Positions 27,935-35,970 of a stretch of 64,000 nucleotides of DNA are shown here, piece by piece. The notes beneath the pieces are model-generated. The model saw only the letters and a list, made by a program, of their open reading frames with translations. It made no database searches and was not told where the DNA came from. Source of the DNA: G963674665 sp963674665 (GTDB lineage: Bacteria > Desulfobacterota > Desulfovibrionia > Desulfovibrionales > Desulfovibrionaceae). The translations under genes and the position numbers were made by a program. The DNA lies in assembly GCA_963674665.2 (NCBI GenBank), contig CAXXPL010000015.1, positions 186,001 to 250,000 of the forward strand, read 5' to 3'. Position 1 is the first letter of the stretch. Each line of letters starts with the position of its first letter.

Positions 27935-28789
27935 TTAAAAAACAGCCAGATCCTCGTCCCGCGTGTCACAGACCAGCATATGACCGGGGGCGTGGGTTAT
28001 GGCAAAAGGGACTTTGCTGCTGGTGACCGCGGACAGCCCGGAGACGCCGCAGGCCCAGAACACCGGGATCTCTCCCTCATCGATGCGAACAGGGTCTCCA
28101 TAGTCAGGGGCGTTCAGGTCGGTGATGCCGAGCCCCTCGGGATACCCCACGTGCAGGGGCGCGCCATGCACGCCCGGAAATCTTCCCGAGGCCATCACCG
28201 CCTTGGAGACCTGCCCCGCGGGGATGGGGCGCATGGTCACCACCATGGGGCCGTGAAACCGCCCCGCCGGGTTCATGGCGATATTGGTGCGGAACATGGG
28301 CACGTTGCAGCCCATCTCGATGTGCCGCACCGGCACTCCCCCGGAGAGGAGAGCGGCCTCGAAGCTGAAGCTGCACCCCAGCATGAACGTGACCAGATCG
28401 TCGCGCCAGACCTCGCACAGGTCCGTGATCTCGCTTGTGACGCCGTCCCGAAGCAGTACGTACTTGGGGCAGTCCGTGCGGACGTCCGAACCCGGGGCGA
28501 ACACCCGGGCCTCCACCTCGCCGGCCTCCACCACCTCCAGTAGCGGCAGGGGGCGTGGATTACGTTGGCAGAAGAGCAGAAACTCGGAAGCTTCCTCGCG
28601 GGGGAGGATGACGAGATTGACCTGAACATGCCCGGGGCAGAATCCGGCGGTGGGCGTGATGTGCTCCCTGCGGCGGATGGCCAGGCGGAAGTCACGCGGG
28701 GTCATGGAGTCTTTTTGCATGGTGATGCCGTTGTTCGCGAGAACAGAATTTTCTTCGTGTATGTTCGGTGAGTTGTCGTGATTTGTCAT
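27935..28789 (-). CDS. DUF1445 family protein (putative hydro-lyase / D-glutamate cyclase-like)
   Basis: The core matches DUF1445 (YcsI-like): RREHITPTAGFCPGHVQVNLVILP, FLLFCQRNPRPLPLLEV, the invariant FMLGCSFSFEAALL and FHGPMVVTMRPIP segments, and CGVSG with FAITHAPGHML at the end. The same domain is in mammalian D-glutamate cyclase, which interconverts D-glutamate and 5-oxo-D-proline. It is divergent from oxoprolinase-like genes, which supports such a role. The start is uncertain: 28789 (MTNHDN) lacks a clear Shine-Dalgarno, and internal ATGs at about 28720 and 28705 would leave a protein closer to the usual 260 residues. Confidence 0.8.
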   Translation of the reverse strand: MTNHDNSPNIHEENSVLANNGITMQKDSMTPRDFRLAIRRREHITPTAGFCPGHVQVNLVILPREEASEFLLFCQRNPRPLPLLEVVEAGEVEARVFAPGSDVRTDCPKYVLLRDGVTSEITDLCEVWRDDLVTFMLGCSFSFEAALLSGGVPVRHIEMGCNVPMFRTNIAMNPAGRFHGPMVVTMRPIPAGQVSKAVMASGRFPGVHGAPLHVGYPEGLGITDLNAPDYGDPVRIDEGEIPVFWACGVSGLSAVTSSKVPFAITHAPGHMLVCDTRDEDLAVF

Positions 28790-29015
28790 GCTTGGGCGCG
28801 GTCGAAGCTGTGCCCTGTATGAGTACATAAGGCAGGCGGTCTGGAATGTCGAGAAATTTACTTGTTGCTGAAACCGGAGTAATTTTTCAAAACAGGGCTG
28901 ACGCGGTGATTACCGAATCAAACCGGCCAAGTCCAAGGACCCCGGACCCACCGGGAGCGCGACTCGACTCGAACAAACACGATTTTCGGAACCGCCTGCA
29001 CAAAAAGGAGAATTC

Positions 29016-31016
29016 ATGCTGATAATCGGCGTAGATACGGGTGGAACCTTTACCGATCTCATTTACAGGGGCGCGGAGGGGTGGAAGGTCTACAAGCTGC
29101 TTTCCACACCCGACAACCCGGCCCGCGCCGTGCTCGACGGTCTGGCAGCGGTTTCCGGAGGCAACGACGCCCGGCGGGTGGTGCATGGCTCCACCGTGGC
29201 CACCAACGCCATTCTCGAACGCAAGGGGGTGCCCACCGCCCTGGTCACCACCAAGGGCTTCGAGGATGTCATCGCCATCGGCCGCCAGAACCGCTTCCGG
29301 CTCTATGACCTGGCCTACCGCCGGGAGGCGCCCATCGTGCCCGAGAACCTGCGCTTCGGCGTCCCGGGCCGTATCCTGAACACCGGCGAGGAGCACACGC
29401 CCTTTGACGAGCAGGCCGCGCAGGAGGTGGCCAATGCCATCAAGGAGAGCGGCGTGGAGTCCGTTGCCGTGTGCCTGCTCTTCTCCTTTGCCAACCCCGC
29501 CCATGAGCAACGCATGGGCGAGCTCCTGGCCGAAGCGTGCGTCCCGGTGTCCCTGTCGCACGAGATCCTGGCCGAGTTCCGCGAGTTCGAGCGCACCTCC
29601 ACCACCGTGGTCAACGCCTATGTCAGCCCCAAGATGCGTCGCTACATCTCCTTCCTGCAGGGGCAGCTCACCGACAAGGACAGCCTGCGCATCATGCAGT
29701 CCAACGGCGGCAGCATCTCGGCCGAGACCGCCATGCACGAGTCCGTGCGCACCATCCTGTCCGGCCCCGCGGGGGGTGTGGTGGGCGCCTTCGAGATCGG
29801 CCGCATGGCCGGGTTCGACAAGCTCATCACCTTTGACATGGGCGGGACCTCAACGGACGTGTCCCTGCTGGACGGCTCCCTGTCAATGACCCTGGAGACC
29901 TCCATCTCCGGCTACCCCGTGAAGACGCCCATGCTGGACATTCACACAGTGGGCGCCGGGGGCGGTTCCATCGCCTGGATCGACGCGGGCGGCTCCCTGG
30001 CCGTCGGGCCGGAGAGCGCGGGCGCGGACCCCGGACCCATCTGCTACGGCAAGGGGGAGCGTATCACCGTCACCGACGCCAACCTCTTTCTGGGGCGTCT
30101 GGTGCCGGAGCGTTTCCTTGGGGGGCGCATGCGCCTGCACGACGAGAAATTGCCCCAGCCCGTGGCAGAGATGGCCGAAAAACTTGGCATCACCCCCAAC
30201 GAGCTGGCAGAGGGTGTGCTGGACGTGGCCAACGCCAACATGGAGCGCGCCATCCGCGTCATCTCCGTGGAGCGCGGCTTCGACCCCCGGGAGTTCACCC
30301 TGTTCACCTTCGGCGGCGCAGGGGGCATGCACGCCGCCAGCCTGGCCAAGCTCCTGCACATGCCGCGTGTCTTCGTGCCGCGCAACCCCGGCATCCTCTC
30401 GGCCATAGGCATGCTCATGGCCGACATCATCAAGGACTACTCCCAGACCGTCATGCTCCCCGCGGCGCAAACAACGCCGGAGGAACTCGAGAACCAGTTC
30501 GCCCCACTGGAACAACGGGGGCGGGAAGAGCTTGCCCAGGAGAGCGTGGAAGAGGAGCGTATGGTGCTGGAGCGTTACCTGGACATGCGCTACGAGGGGC
30601 AGTCCTTCGAGATAGTCACCCCCTGCGCGCCGGGCACCGATGGCTCCACCCAGGCCGAGGCCTTCCACGAGATGCACGAACGCATGTACGGCTACCGTAA
30701 CCAGGCCAAGCCCGTGGAGATCGTCAACGTGCGCCTGCGTGCCCGGGGCCTGCCCGAGAAGCCGGAGTTCGAGAAACGCCCTTTGGGGGGGAAGACGCCT
30801 CCTGCCGAAGCGGACCTGGGCAAACGCGCCGTGGTGTTCCAGGGCAAGGAACTTCAGGCCACGGTATGGGAGCGCGACGCACTGCTCCCCGGCAATGTGT
30901 TCCAAGGGCCGGCCGTGGTGGTGGAATACTCGTCCACCATATTCATCCCGCCCTTTGCCACAGTGACAGTGGACGCCCACGGCAACATGATCATGGATAT
31001 CGAGGAAGGGGAATAG
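29016..31016 (+). CDS. Hydantoinase/oxoprolinase subunit A (HyuA family)
   Basis: The 666-residue protein starts with the actin-like ATP motif IIGVDTGGTFTDLIY, then VVHGSTVATNAILERKG, and in the middle TFDMGGTSTDVSL and TVGAGGGSIAW, all hallmarks of HyuA. The C-terminal DUF (residues ~490-660) is complete. HyuA with HyuB performs ATP-dependent opening of cyclic amides such as 5-oxoproline or hydantoins. AAGGAG is seven bases before the ATG. It is followed, after a 188-base gap holding a composite palindromic repeat, by HyuB. The exact substrate is not shown by the sequence; neighbour DUF1445 favours 5-oxoproline. Confidence 0.92.
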   Translation: MLIIGVDTGGTFTDLIYRGAEGWKVYKLLSTPDNPARAVLDGLAAVSGGNDARRVVHGSTVATNAILERKGVPTALVTTKGFEDVIAIGRQNRFRLYDLAYRREAPIVPENLRFGVPGRILNTGEEHTPFDEQAAQEVANAIKESGVESVAVCLLFSFANPAHEQRMGELLAEACVPVSLSHEILAEFREFERTSTTVVNAYVSPKMRRYISFLQGQLTDKDSLRIMQSNGGSISAETAMHESVRTILSGPAGGVVGAFEIGRMAGFDKLITFDMGGTSTDVSLLDGSLSMTLETSISGYPVKTPMLDIHTVGAGGGSIAWIDAGGSLAVGPESAGADPGPICYGKGERITVTDANLFLGRLVPERFLGGRMRLHDEKLPQPVAEMAEKLGITPNELAEGVLDVANANMERAIRVISVERGFDPREFTLFTFGGAGGMHAASLAKLLHMPRVFVPRNPGILSAIGMLMADIIKDYSQTVMLPAAQTTPEELENQFAPLEQRGREELAQESVEEERMVLERYLDMRYEGQSFEIVTPCAPGTDGSTQAEAFHEMHERMYGYRNQAKPVEIVNVRLRARGLPEKPEFEKRPLGGKTPPAEADLGKRAVVFQGKELQATVWERDALLPGNVFQGPAVVVEYSSTIFIPPFATVTVDAHGNMIMDIEEGE

Positions 31017-31040
31017 GACAGGATTTTTTTGAAAGAGATG

Positions 31041-31168
31041 CCGGGGGGAACCCTTTTTGTAAAAAAGGGCTTCCCCCCGGACCCCCCTCCCTAAAACTTG
31101 TACCAGTAAAATTTGGGAAGGGGGAGCGCGAGGGGGAGAACCATTTCCCAAAAGTGTTTCCCCCTCGC
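31041..31168 (+). repeat. Composite three-palindrome intergenic repeat (copy 1)
   Basis: Palindrome A (31041-31080, CCGGGGGGAACCC... ...GGGCTTCCCCCCGG) is followed by a C-rich/G-rich pair (CCCCCCTCCC near 31081-31090 with GGGAAGGGGG near 31115-31124) and palindrome B (31128-31168, GCGAGGGGGAGAACC... ...TTTCCCCCTCGC). It lies between hyuA and hyuB on the same transcript path. Closely similar to copies at 40707-40830 and, in inverted order, 42931-43061. Confidence 0.85.
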
Positions 31169-31204
31169 ACAAACACCATCGTGTATTTCCACGGAGGAGC
31201 GCGT

Positions 31205-32773
31205 ATGCGGGTGAATCCGATATTGTTGCAGGTGTTCAAGAACCGTTTTTCTTCCATTGCCGAGGAGATGGGTGTGACCTTGATGCGCACGGGTTTTTCG
31301 CCCAACATCAAGGAGCGTCGGGATTTTTCCTGCGCCCTGTTCGACGCGGAGGGGCAGATGCTGGCCCAGGCCGCGCACATTCCCGTGCACCTGGGTTCCA
31401 TGCCGCTTTCGGTGCAGGCGGCCATCGCGGCCGTGCCCATGGAGCCCGGCGACATGGCCATATGCAACGACCCGTTCAAGGGGGGTACGCATCTGCCTGA
31501 TATCACGCTGGTGGCCCCGGTGTTTGCGCCCGGAGCGGACAAGCCGTGCTTCTACGCGGCCTGCCGCGCGCACCACGCGGATGTGGGGGGCATGGCCGCG
31601 GGTTCCATGCCGTTGTCCACCTCGTTGTTCCAGGAGGGCGTGATCATTCCGCCCCTCAAATTTGTGGAAAAGGGCGTCATCGATGAGAAGCTGTTGGGCT
31701 TTTTCCTGAACAACGTGCGCACCCCCCATGAGCGGGAGGGTGATTTCGCCGCCCAGGTCATGGCCAATGTCACGGGTGTGCGCCGCATGGGCGAGCTCAT
31801 CGGGAAGTACTCCATAGAGACCGTATGCGCCTACGCCGCGGGGCTTATGGATTATGCCGAAACCATGGCGCGGGCCGCCATCAACACGTTGCCGGACGGC
31901 GAATACAGCTTCGAGGACTTCATGGACGGCGACGGCCTGGGCACCAAAGACGTTGCCATCCGCGTGAAGCTCACCATCGACGGGGAGCGCGCGGTTCTCG
32001 ATTTCAGCGGTTCGGACGACCAGGCCACGGGCAGCATCAACGCGGTGCGCGCCATCACGCTCTCGGCGGTGCTGTATGCCTTCCGCTGTCTGGTGCGGGA
32101 GGACATCCCGGCCAACGCCGGATGCATGCGTCCCCCTTGAGGTGATCACCAGGAAGGGCAGTAATCGTGGATGCCAAGTTCCCTGCCGCGGTGGCTGGGG
32201 GCAACGTGGAGACCTCCCAGCGCATCGTGGACGTGGTCTTTGGCGCCCTGGCCCAGGCCATGCCAGACCGCATCCCGGCGGCCAGCCAGGGCACCATGAA
32301 CAACGTCACCATCGGGGGGCACGATCCCCGCAAGGACAGGGCATTCGCCTACTACGAGACCCTGGCCGGAGGCATGGGCGCGTCCTCGCACTGCGACGGT
32401 GAGAGCGCGGTGCACTCGCACATGACCAACACCCTGAACACGCCTGTGGAGGCGCTGGAATACGCCTACCCTCTTCCTGGTCACCGAGTACTCCATCCGT
32501 CGCAATACAGGGGGGCGCGGCAAGTTCACCGGCGGCAGCGGCATGGTGCGGGAGATCGAGCTCTTGGCCGAGGCCGAGGCCACGGTGCTCTCGGAACGCC
32601 GGGATCGTGGCGCCTATGGGCTGCAAGGGGGCGAGCCCGGCACCCCGGGCTTGAATATGATTGTCAACGACAAGGGCAATCACCCCTTGCCCGGCAAGTT
32701 CAATGTGAAACTCGCCCCTGGCGACCGACTGCGCATCGAAACCCCGGGCGGCGGAGGGTGGGGCAAGGAATAG
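31205..32773 (+). CDS. Hydantoinase/oxoprolinase subunit B (HyuB family), frameshifted
   Basis: The N-terminus (MRVNPILLQVFKNRFSSIAEEMG), NDPFKGGTHLPDITLVAPVF, HHADVGGMAAGSMP and the C-terminal SGMVREIELL, TPGGGGWG are standard HyuB signatures. Three single-base indels are needed: near 32133 (a C run), near 32163 and near 32472; with them the protein is about 520 residues, the usual size. Catalytic region motifs are intact, so the shifts look like sequence errors. ACGGAGGAGC precedes the start at 31205. It is the partner of HyuA in an ATP-dependent amidohydrolase of the 5-oxoprolinase/hydantoinase type. Confidence 0.85.
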
Positions 32774-32811
32774 GAAGAAAAGAAGATAGTGAAAGGGAAG
32801 AAAGGATTTAT

Positions 32812-32847
32812 GCGAGGGGGAGACCATTAAAAGGGTTCTCCCCTCGC
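32812..32847 (+). repeat. GC-rich palindromic repeat (type B)
   Basis: GCGAGGGGGAGACC and GGGTTCTCCCCTCGC arms followed by GCTCCCCCTTCC, 38 bases after the hyuB stop. A solo copy of the B palindrome seen in the composite repeats. Confidence 0.75.
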
Positions 32848-32871
32848 GCTCCCCCTTCCTAACTTTTTATG

Positions 32872-32918
32872 GCGCGCCAGGGCAGGGTCATCCAACGGAT
32901 GATCCTGCCCTGGCGCGC
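32872..32918. terminator. Strong bidirectional hairpin between convergent genes
   Basis: A 22-bp stem (GCGCGCCAGGGCAGG... paired with CCTGCCCTGGCGCGC, one G-U) with a 3-base loop AAC, between hyuB (+) and the AbfB-like gene (-). ATTTTCC follows on the + side and a stretch of A (T on the minus strand) lies on the other side, so it can terminate both. Confidence 0.75.
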
Positions 32919-32991
32919 TAGGATATTTTCCTGATTAAATTGAAAAAATAGGGGGAAGGGGCTTCCCCTTGAAAAAAGTCGTTTTTCCTGT

Positions 32992-33972
32992 CTATCTCGG
33001 CATGATCTGGAAGGTGGCGTCGGCCGGGAATTCCGGGCCGTGCGGTTTTTTCCACTCTCAGGAGGAACTTGTCGTGCCTGAGGAACATGTCGGAGCGGTT
33101 GTGCGCGGCGAATGAGGTCATGCCGGGATTGACCAGGCCGGGCACGCGTCTGAAGGTGGCGTCGGACTTGAACTGGAAGCTTTCCCTGTAGGATTGCAGC
33201 TCCACCCGGCCGTCGCTGGTGTGCCGCATGTAGTAGCCCGGGAAGTTCACGGACTCGAAGGACACCATGTAGGGGTCGGCCAGCCCCGGCACCATGCGGA
33301 AGGTGGAATCGTCCATCTCCTGCTGGGTGTGGACCTCGGATATTCGGAAGATCTTTTGATGATGCCGGATGAAGCAGTTCGGATAATTGATGGAGCGGAT
33401 GGCGATGGTCCCCTCAGGGGAGGCGGGCGCGGGCCTCGGAGCGGGAGGAGGCGCATAGGCTCCCGGTGGAGGTGAGGACGGGCCGTCGGGCACCATGCCC
33501 CCCACGATACGGAATGTACAGTCCTGATAATAGGGGGGCGGCCCCTGGGTTCCACCCTGAGGTTGTTGCCCCTGTGCCGGAGGAACGCGCCAGGAGCGTT
33601 GTGCGCTTCGAAGCTGACCCAGGTGGGGTCGGCCATGCCGGGGTGCTGGGCGAATGTGGCGGCCGCGATGAACTTGGGGTCGTTTTCGTAGCGCCGCAGC
33701 ACCACCTTGCCTCGCAGGTTGATTAGATAATGCCCGGGAAAATTGACGGATTCAAAGGATACCTTGCTAGGTGTGGCCAGTCCGGGCACGATTCTGAAGG
33801 TGGCGTCGGCTCGATCCTGCGGGAAAAGAGCGGCGTGAGCTCTCCCTGAAAGTTGCGATGTCGGACGAAATGGTCGGGGTAATTGCAATGATTGCAGGGA
33901 AATGGCGGCACCACTTGGGGACGCGCCCAGGCTGAGAAGCACAAGGAACAAGAATATCATGGATTTTTTCAT
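32992..33972 (-). CDS. Secreted protein with two AbfB-like beta-trefoil domains, frameshifted
   Basis: A signal peptide (MIFLFLVLLSLGASPSGAA) is followed by two units, each containing two copies of a repeat of the form ATFRIVPGLAxPxxVSFESVNFPGYYLRH, the hallmark of the arabinose-binding AbfB domain (a beta-trefoil carbohydrate-binding module). The repeats are near 33790-33730, 33660-33570, 33310-33220 and 33165-33075. A Pro-rich linker (about 33480-33420) joins the two domains. About four indels (near 33900, 33830, 33530 and 33045) break the frame; the last repair gives an end DATFQIMPR and the stop at 32992. No catalytic domain is present, so it is probably a surface or periplasmic glycan-binding protein. 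Unusual outside arabinofuranosidases. Confidence 0.75.
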
Positions 33973-34163
33973 GACGCTTCCTTCTTTGCTCGAATTATGA
34001 TTGGCTGAATAAAAGATGATTTCATTATAAGCAATGAAGTACAGTGCGTCATTAAAAAACCTGGGCAGGGGAGAGGATGTCCGGCGGGAAAGGGCGTGGC
34101 GGCTGAACTGTCCGGGCAGGCCGGGTGCCCCCTGAAAGAGGGGGCGGGTGTGTTGGTGAAAAG

Positions 34164-34400
34164 CTAGGAAGCCTGCAAATGGTTGTACACTTCCTCCACA
34201 GGGCGGAGCAAAGGCGTCATGGCGTGGAGGAAATAACGCTCCTGCGACCTGCGCTCCTGCTCCTCTTTACGGGCGCGCTGCAGGCCCAGCTCGATATCGT
34301 GCTCAAGGACGCAGCCCAGGCAGGTCGGGCCGTGGGTGGTAATATAGTAGGGCTGGTAGGCGTTCAAGGGTTCGTGGCAGACGGAGCAAAAAACTGACAT
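34164..34400 (-). CDS. Small zinc-ribbon protein
   Basis: A 78-residue protein: FCSVCHEPLNAYQPYY followed by TCLGC gives a CxxC-x(n)-CxxC zinc finger in the first 30 residues, then a charged helix (EHDIELGLQRARKEEQERRSQERY). GGAG lies nine bases before the start at 34400; an upstream in-frame ATG at 34463 lacks one. I know no function; such proteins often act as small regulators or adaptors. The downstream gap to the AbfB-like gene (33973-34163) holds a GCCCCC/GGGGGC hairpin and nothing else I can call. Confidence 0.65.
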   Translation of the reverse strand: MSVFCSVCHEPLNAYQPYYITTHGPTCLGCVLEHDIELGLQRARKEEQERRSQERYFLHAMTPLLRPVEEVYNHLQAS

Positions 34401-34556
34401 GGCGCATCTCCTTATGTGGAGCCGCAATGGAGCGCGGCGGCGAATTTTTCCTGGTTGTTTCAAAATTCATGCCCGTCATGTCCCTGAACGTGATTCCACA
34501 AGCTTAGACAAGATGGGCGGATCGTTGTGGGGATTATTTGCCGCCTGCTGCCGAAA

Positions 34557-34584
34557 TGACGTCAAGTTGTGGTCACGTCGTGAC
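34557..34584 (+). promoter_or_regulatory. Two adjacent palindromes, candidate operator for the RND pump
   Basis: TGACGTCA (34557-34564) and GTCAC-GTC-GTGAC (34572-34584) lie immediately upstream of a sigma-70-like promoter and contain related TGAC/GTCA half-sites. The arrangement suits a dimeric repressor or activator. The gene at 34400 on the other strand could share control. Confidence 0.45.
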
Positions 34585-34595
34585 ATGGGCTCGCA

Positions 34596-34623
34596 TTGCC
34601 AAAAACAATCGAGTTGCTATACT
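34596..34623 (+). promoter_or_regulatory. Sigma-70-like promoter upstream of the RND efflux genes
   Basis: TTGCCA (34596-34601), 16-base spacer, TATACT (34618-34623). It would give a leader of about 110 bases before the membrane-fusion gene. The 331-base gap (34401-34731) otherwise holds the two palindromes and no ORF. Confidence 0.5.
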
Positions 34624-34737
34624 TTATCGAGCGGAAAGTAATATGCTTTAGGTTTGAACACGGACAGTGAATAACGGCCCATTGACGGCAATGCGTTTGA
34701 AATCGGAACCAGGACCATCTCGGCAGGGGATATGATT

Positions 34738-35970
34738 ATGAAAGCTCTGAAAATATTATGGTTTCTTCTTGGCGTCGTCTGTCTTGCCGGACTCATACTC
34801 TGGTCGGGCGGTTTTCTTGTTACAGGGTTGATAGACGAGAACACGGACACCGGCCCCATCAGGCTTCTGCCCGAGCCCGAGGCCAAGGATCAGGCCAGGG
34901 TGGTTTCCATCGTGGAGTATTACGAGGCCGTGGGCACAGTGCGCCCCCGTGTGGAAACCAAGGTCACGTCCCAGGTGCAGGCCAAGGTTCTGGACGTGAA
35001 GGTGACGCCCGGGCAGCAGGTGAAAAAGGGCGACCTGCTGGTGCTGCTGGACAGCCGTGAACTCGAGTCCAGGCTGGAGCAGGCGCAGCAGGGCAAGGAG
35101 AATACACTGGCTGCCAAGCGCCAGGCCCAGCGGGCCATTGACGCGGCCTCGGCGGCCTTTGAGGAGACCAAGTCCCAGTACGGGCGGATCAAGGCCCTGT
35201 ATGCCAAAAAGGCCGTGGCCTCCAGCGAGATGGACGAGGCCGAGGCCTCCTATCTCAAGGCCGAGGCGTCCCTGAGCCGCGCCCGGGAGGAACTTTCCGG
35301 GGCCGAGGCCTCGGTGCGCCAGGCCGGTAAAAAGGTGGAGGAGGCCGAGATCAGCCTTAGCTACGCCCGGATCCTGGCCCACGAGGACGGCGAGGTGGCC
35401 CGACGCGATGTTGAATCCGGCGATCTGGCCGTGCCCGGCACCGCGCTACTGTATCTGCAGACCAGTGGTTCTTTGCGCCTGGAGGCACAGGTGCGCGAAT
35501 CCTTGATCAACAGAGTGCGCCCCGGAACGGAGCTGGGCGTGGAGATAGGCGCCCTTGGCGAGAGCGTGAAGGGCGTGGTGGAGGAGATCGTCCCCTCTGG
35601 CGATCCCCGCACCCGCACCTTTCTGGTGAAGATTGGGTTGCCCGCCATGCCCGGGGTGTATCCGGGCATGTTCGGCCGCTTGCTGGTGCCCATGGACGAG
35701 CACGAGGTCGTGGTGGTCCCGGCGATAGCCATCCGCCGCAGTGGGCAGATCGAGACCGTGGACGTCCTTGACGATGCAGGGAGCAAGGAGGTCTGGCGTA
35801 GCGTGTTCGTGAAATCGGGGCGAAAGCGCGGCGGTATGATGGAAATCCTGTCAGGGCTCAAGGGCGGTGAGGTCATAGGGTTGCCCATCCAGCCCATTGA
35901 CACGCCTTCAGGCAAACAGCCGGAGAGCTCCTCTGGTGACGCGAACAAGGAGGCCGCCAATGCCTCATGA
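34738..35970 (+). CDS. RND efflux membrane-fusion (periplasmic adaptor) protein
   Basis: A 410-residue adaptor with one N-terminal membrane span (KILWFLLGVVCLAGLILWSGGFLV), a biotinyl-lipoyl half-motif (TSQVQAKVLDVKVTPGQQVKKGDLLVLLDSRE is the first half; YARILAHEDGEVARRDVESGDLAVPG the second), a long coiled-coil hairpin between them (about residues 105-210), and a beta-barrel/MP domain. It links an RND pump to an outer-membrane channel. The ATG at 34738 is spaced better from AGGGG than the one at 34732. Its last codons overlap the pump start by 11 bases. No TolC-like gene is adjacent. Confidence 0.92.
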   Translation: MKALKILWFLLGVVCLAGLILWSGGFLVTGLIDENTDTGPIRLLPEPEAKDQARVVSIVEYYEAVGTVRPRVETKVTSQVQAKVLDVKVTPGQQVKKGDLLVLLDSRELESRLEQAQQGKENTLAAKRQAQRAIDAASAAFEETKSQYGRIKALYAKKAVASSEMDEAEASYLKAEASLSRAREELSGAEASVRQAGKKVEEAEISLSYARILAHEDGEVARRDVESGDLAVPGTALLYLQTSGSLRLEAQVRESLINRVRPGTELGVEIGALGESVKGVVEEIVPSGDPRTRTFLVKIGLPAMPGVYPGMFGRLLVPMDEHEVVVVPAIAIRRSGQIETVDVLDDAGSKEVWRSVFVKSGRKRGGMMEILSGLKGGEVIGLPIQPIDTPSGKQPESSSGDANKEAANAS

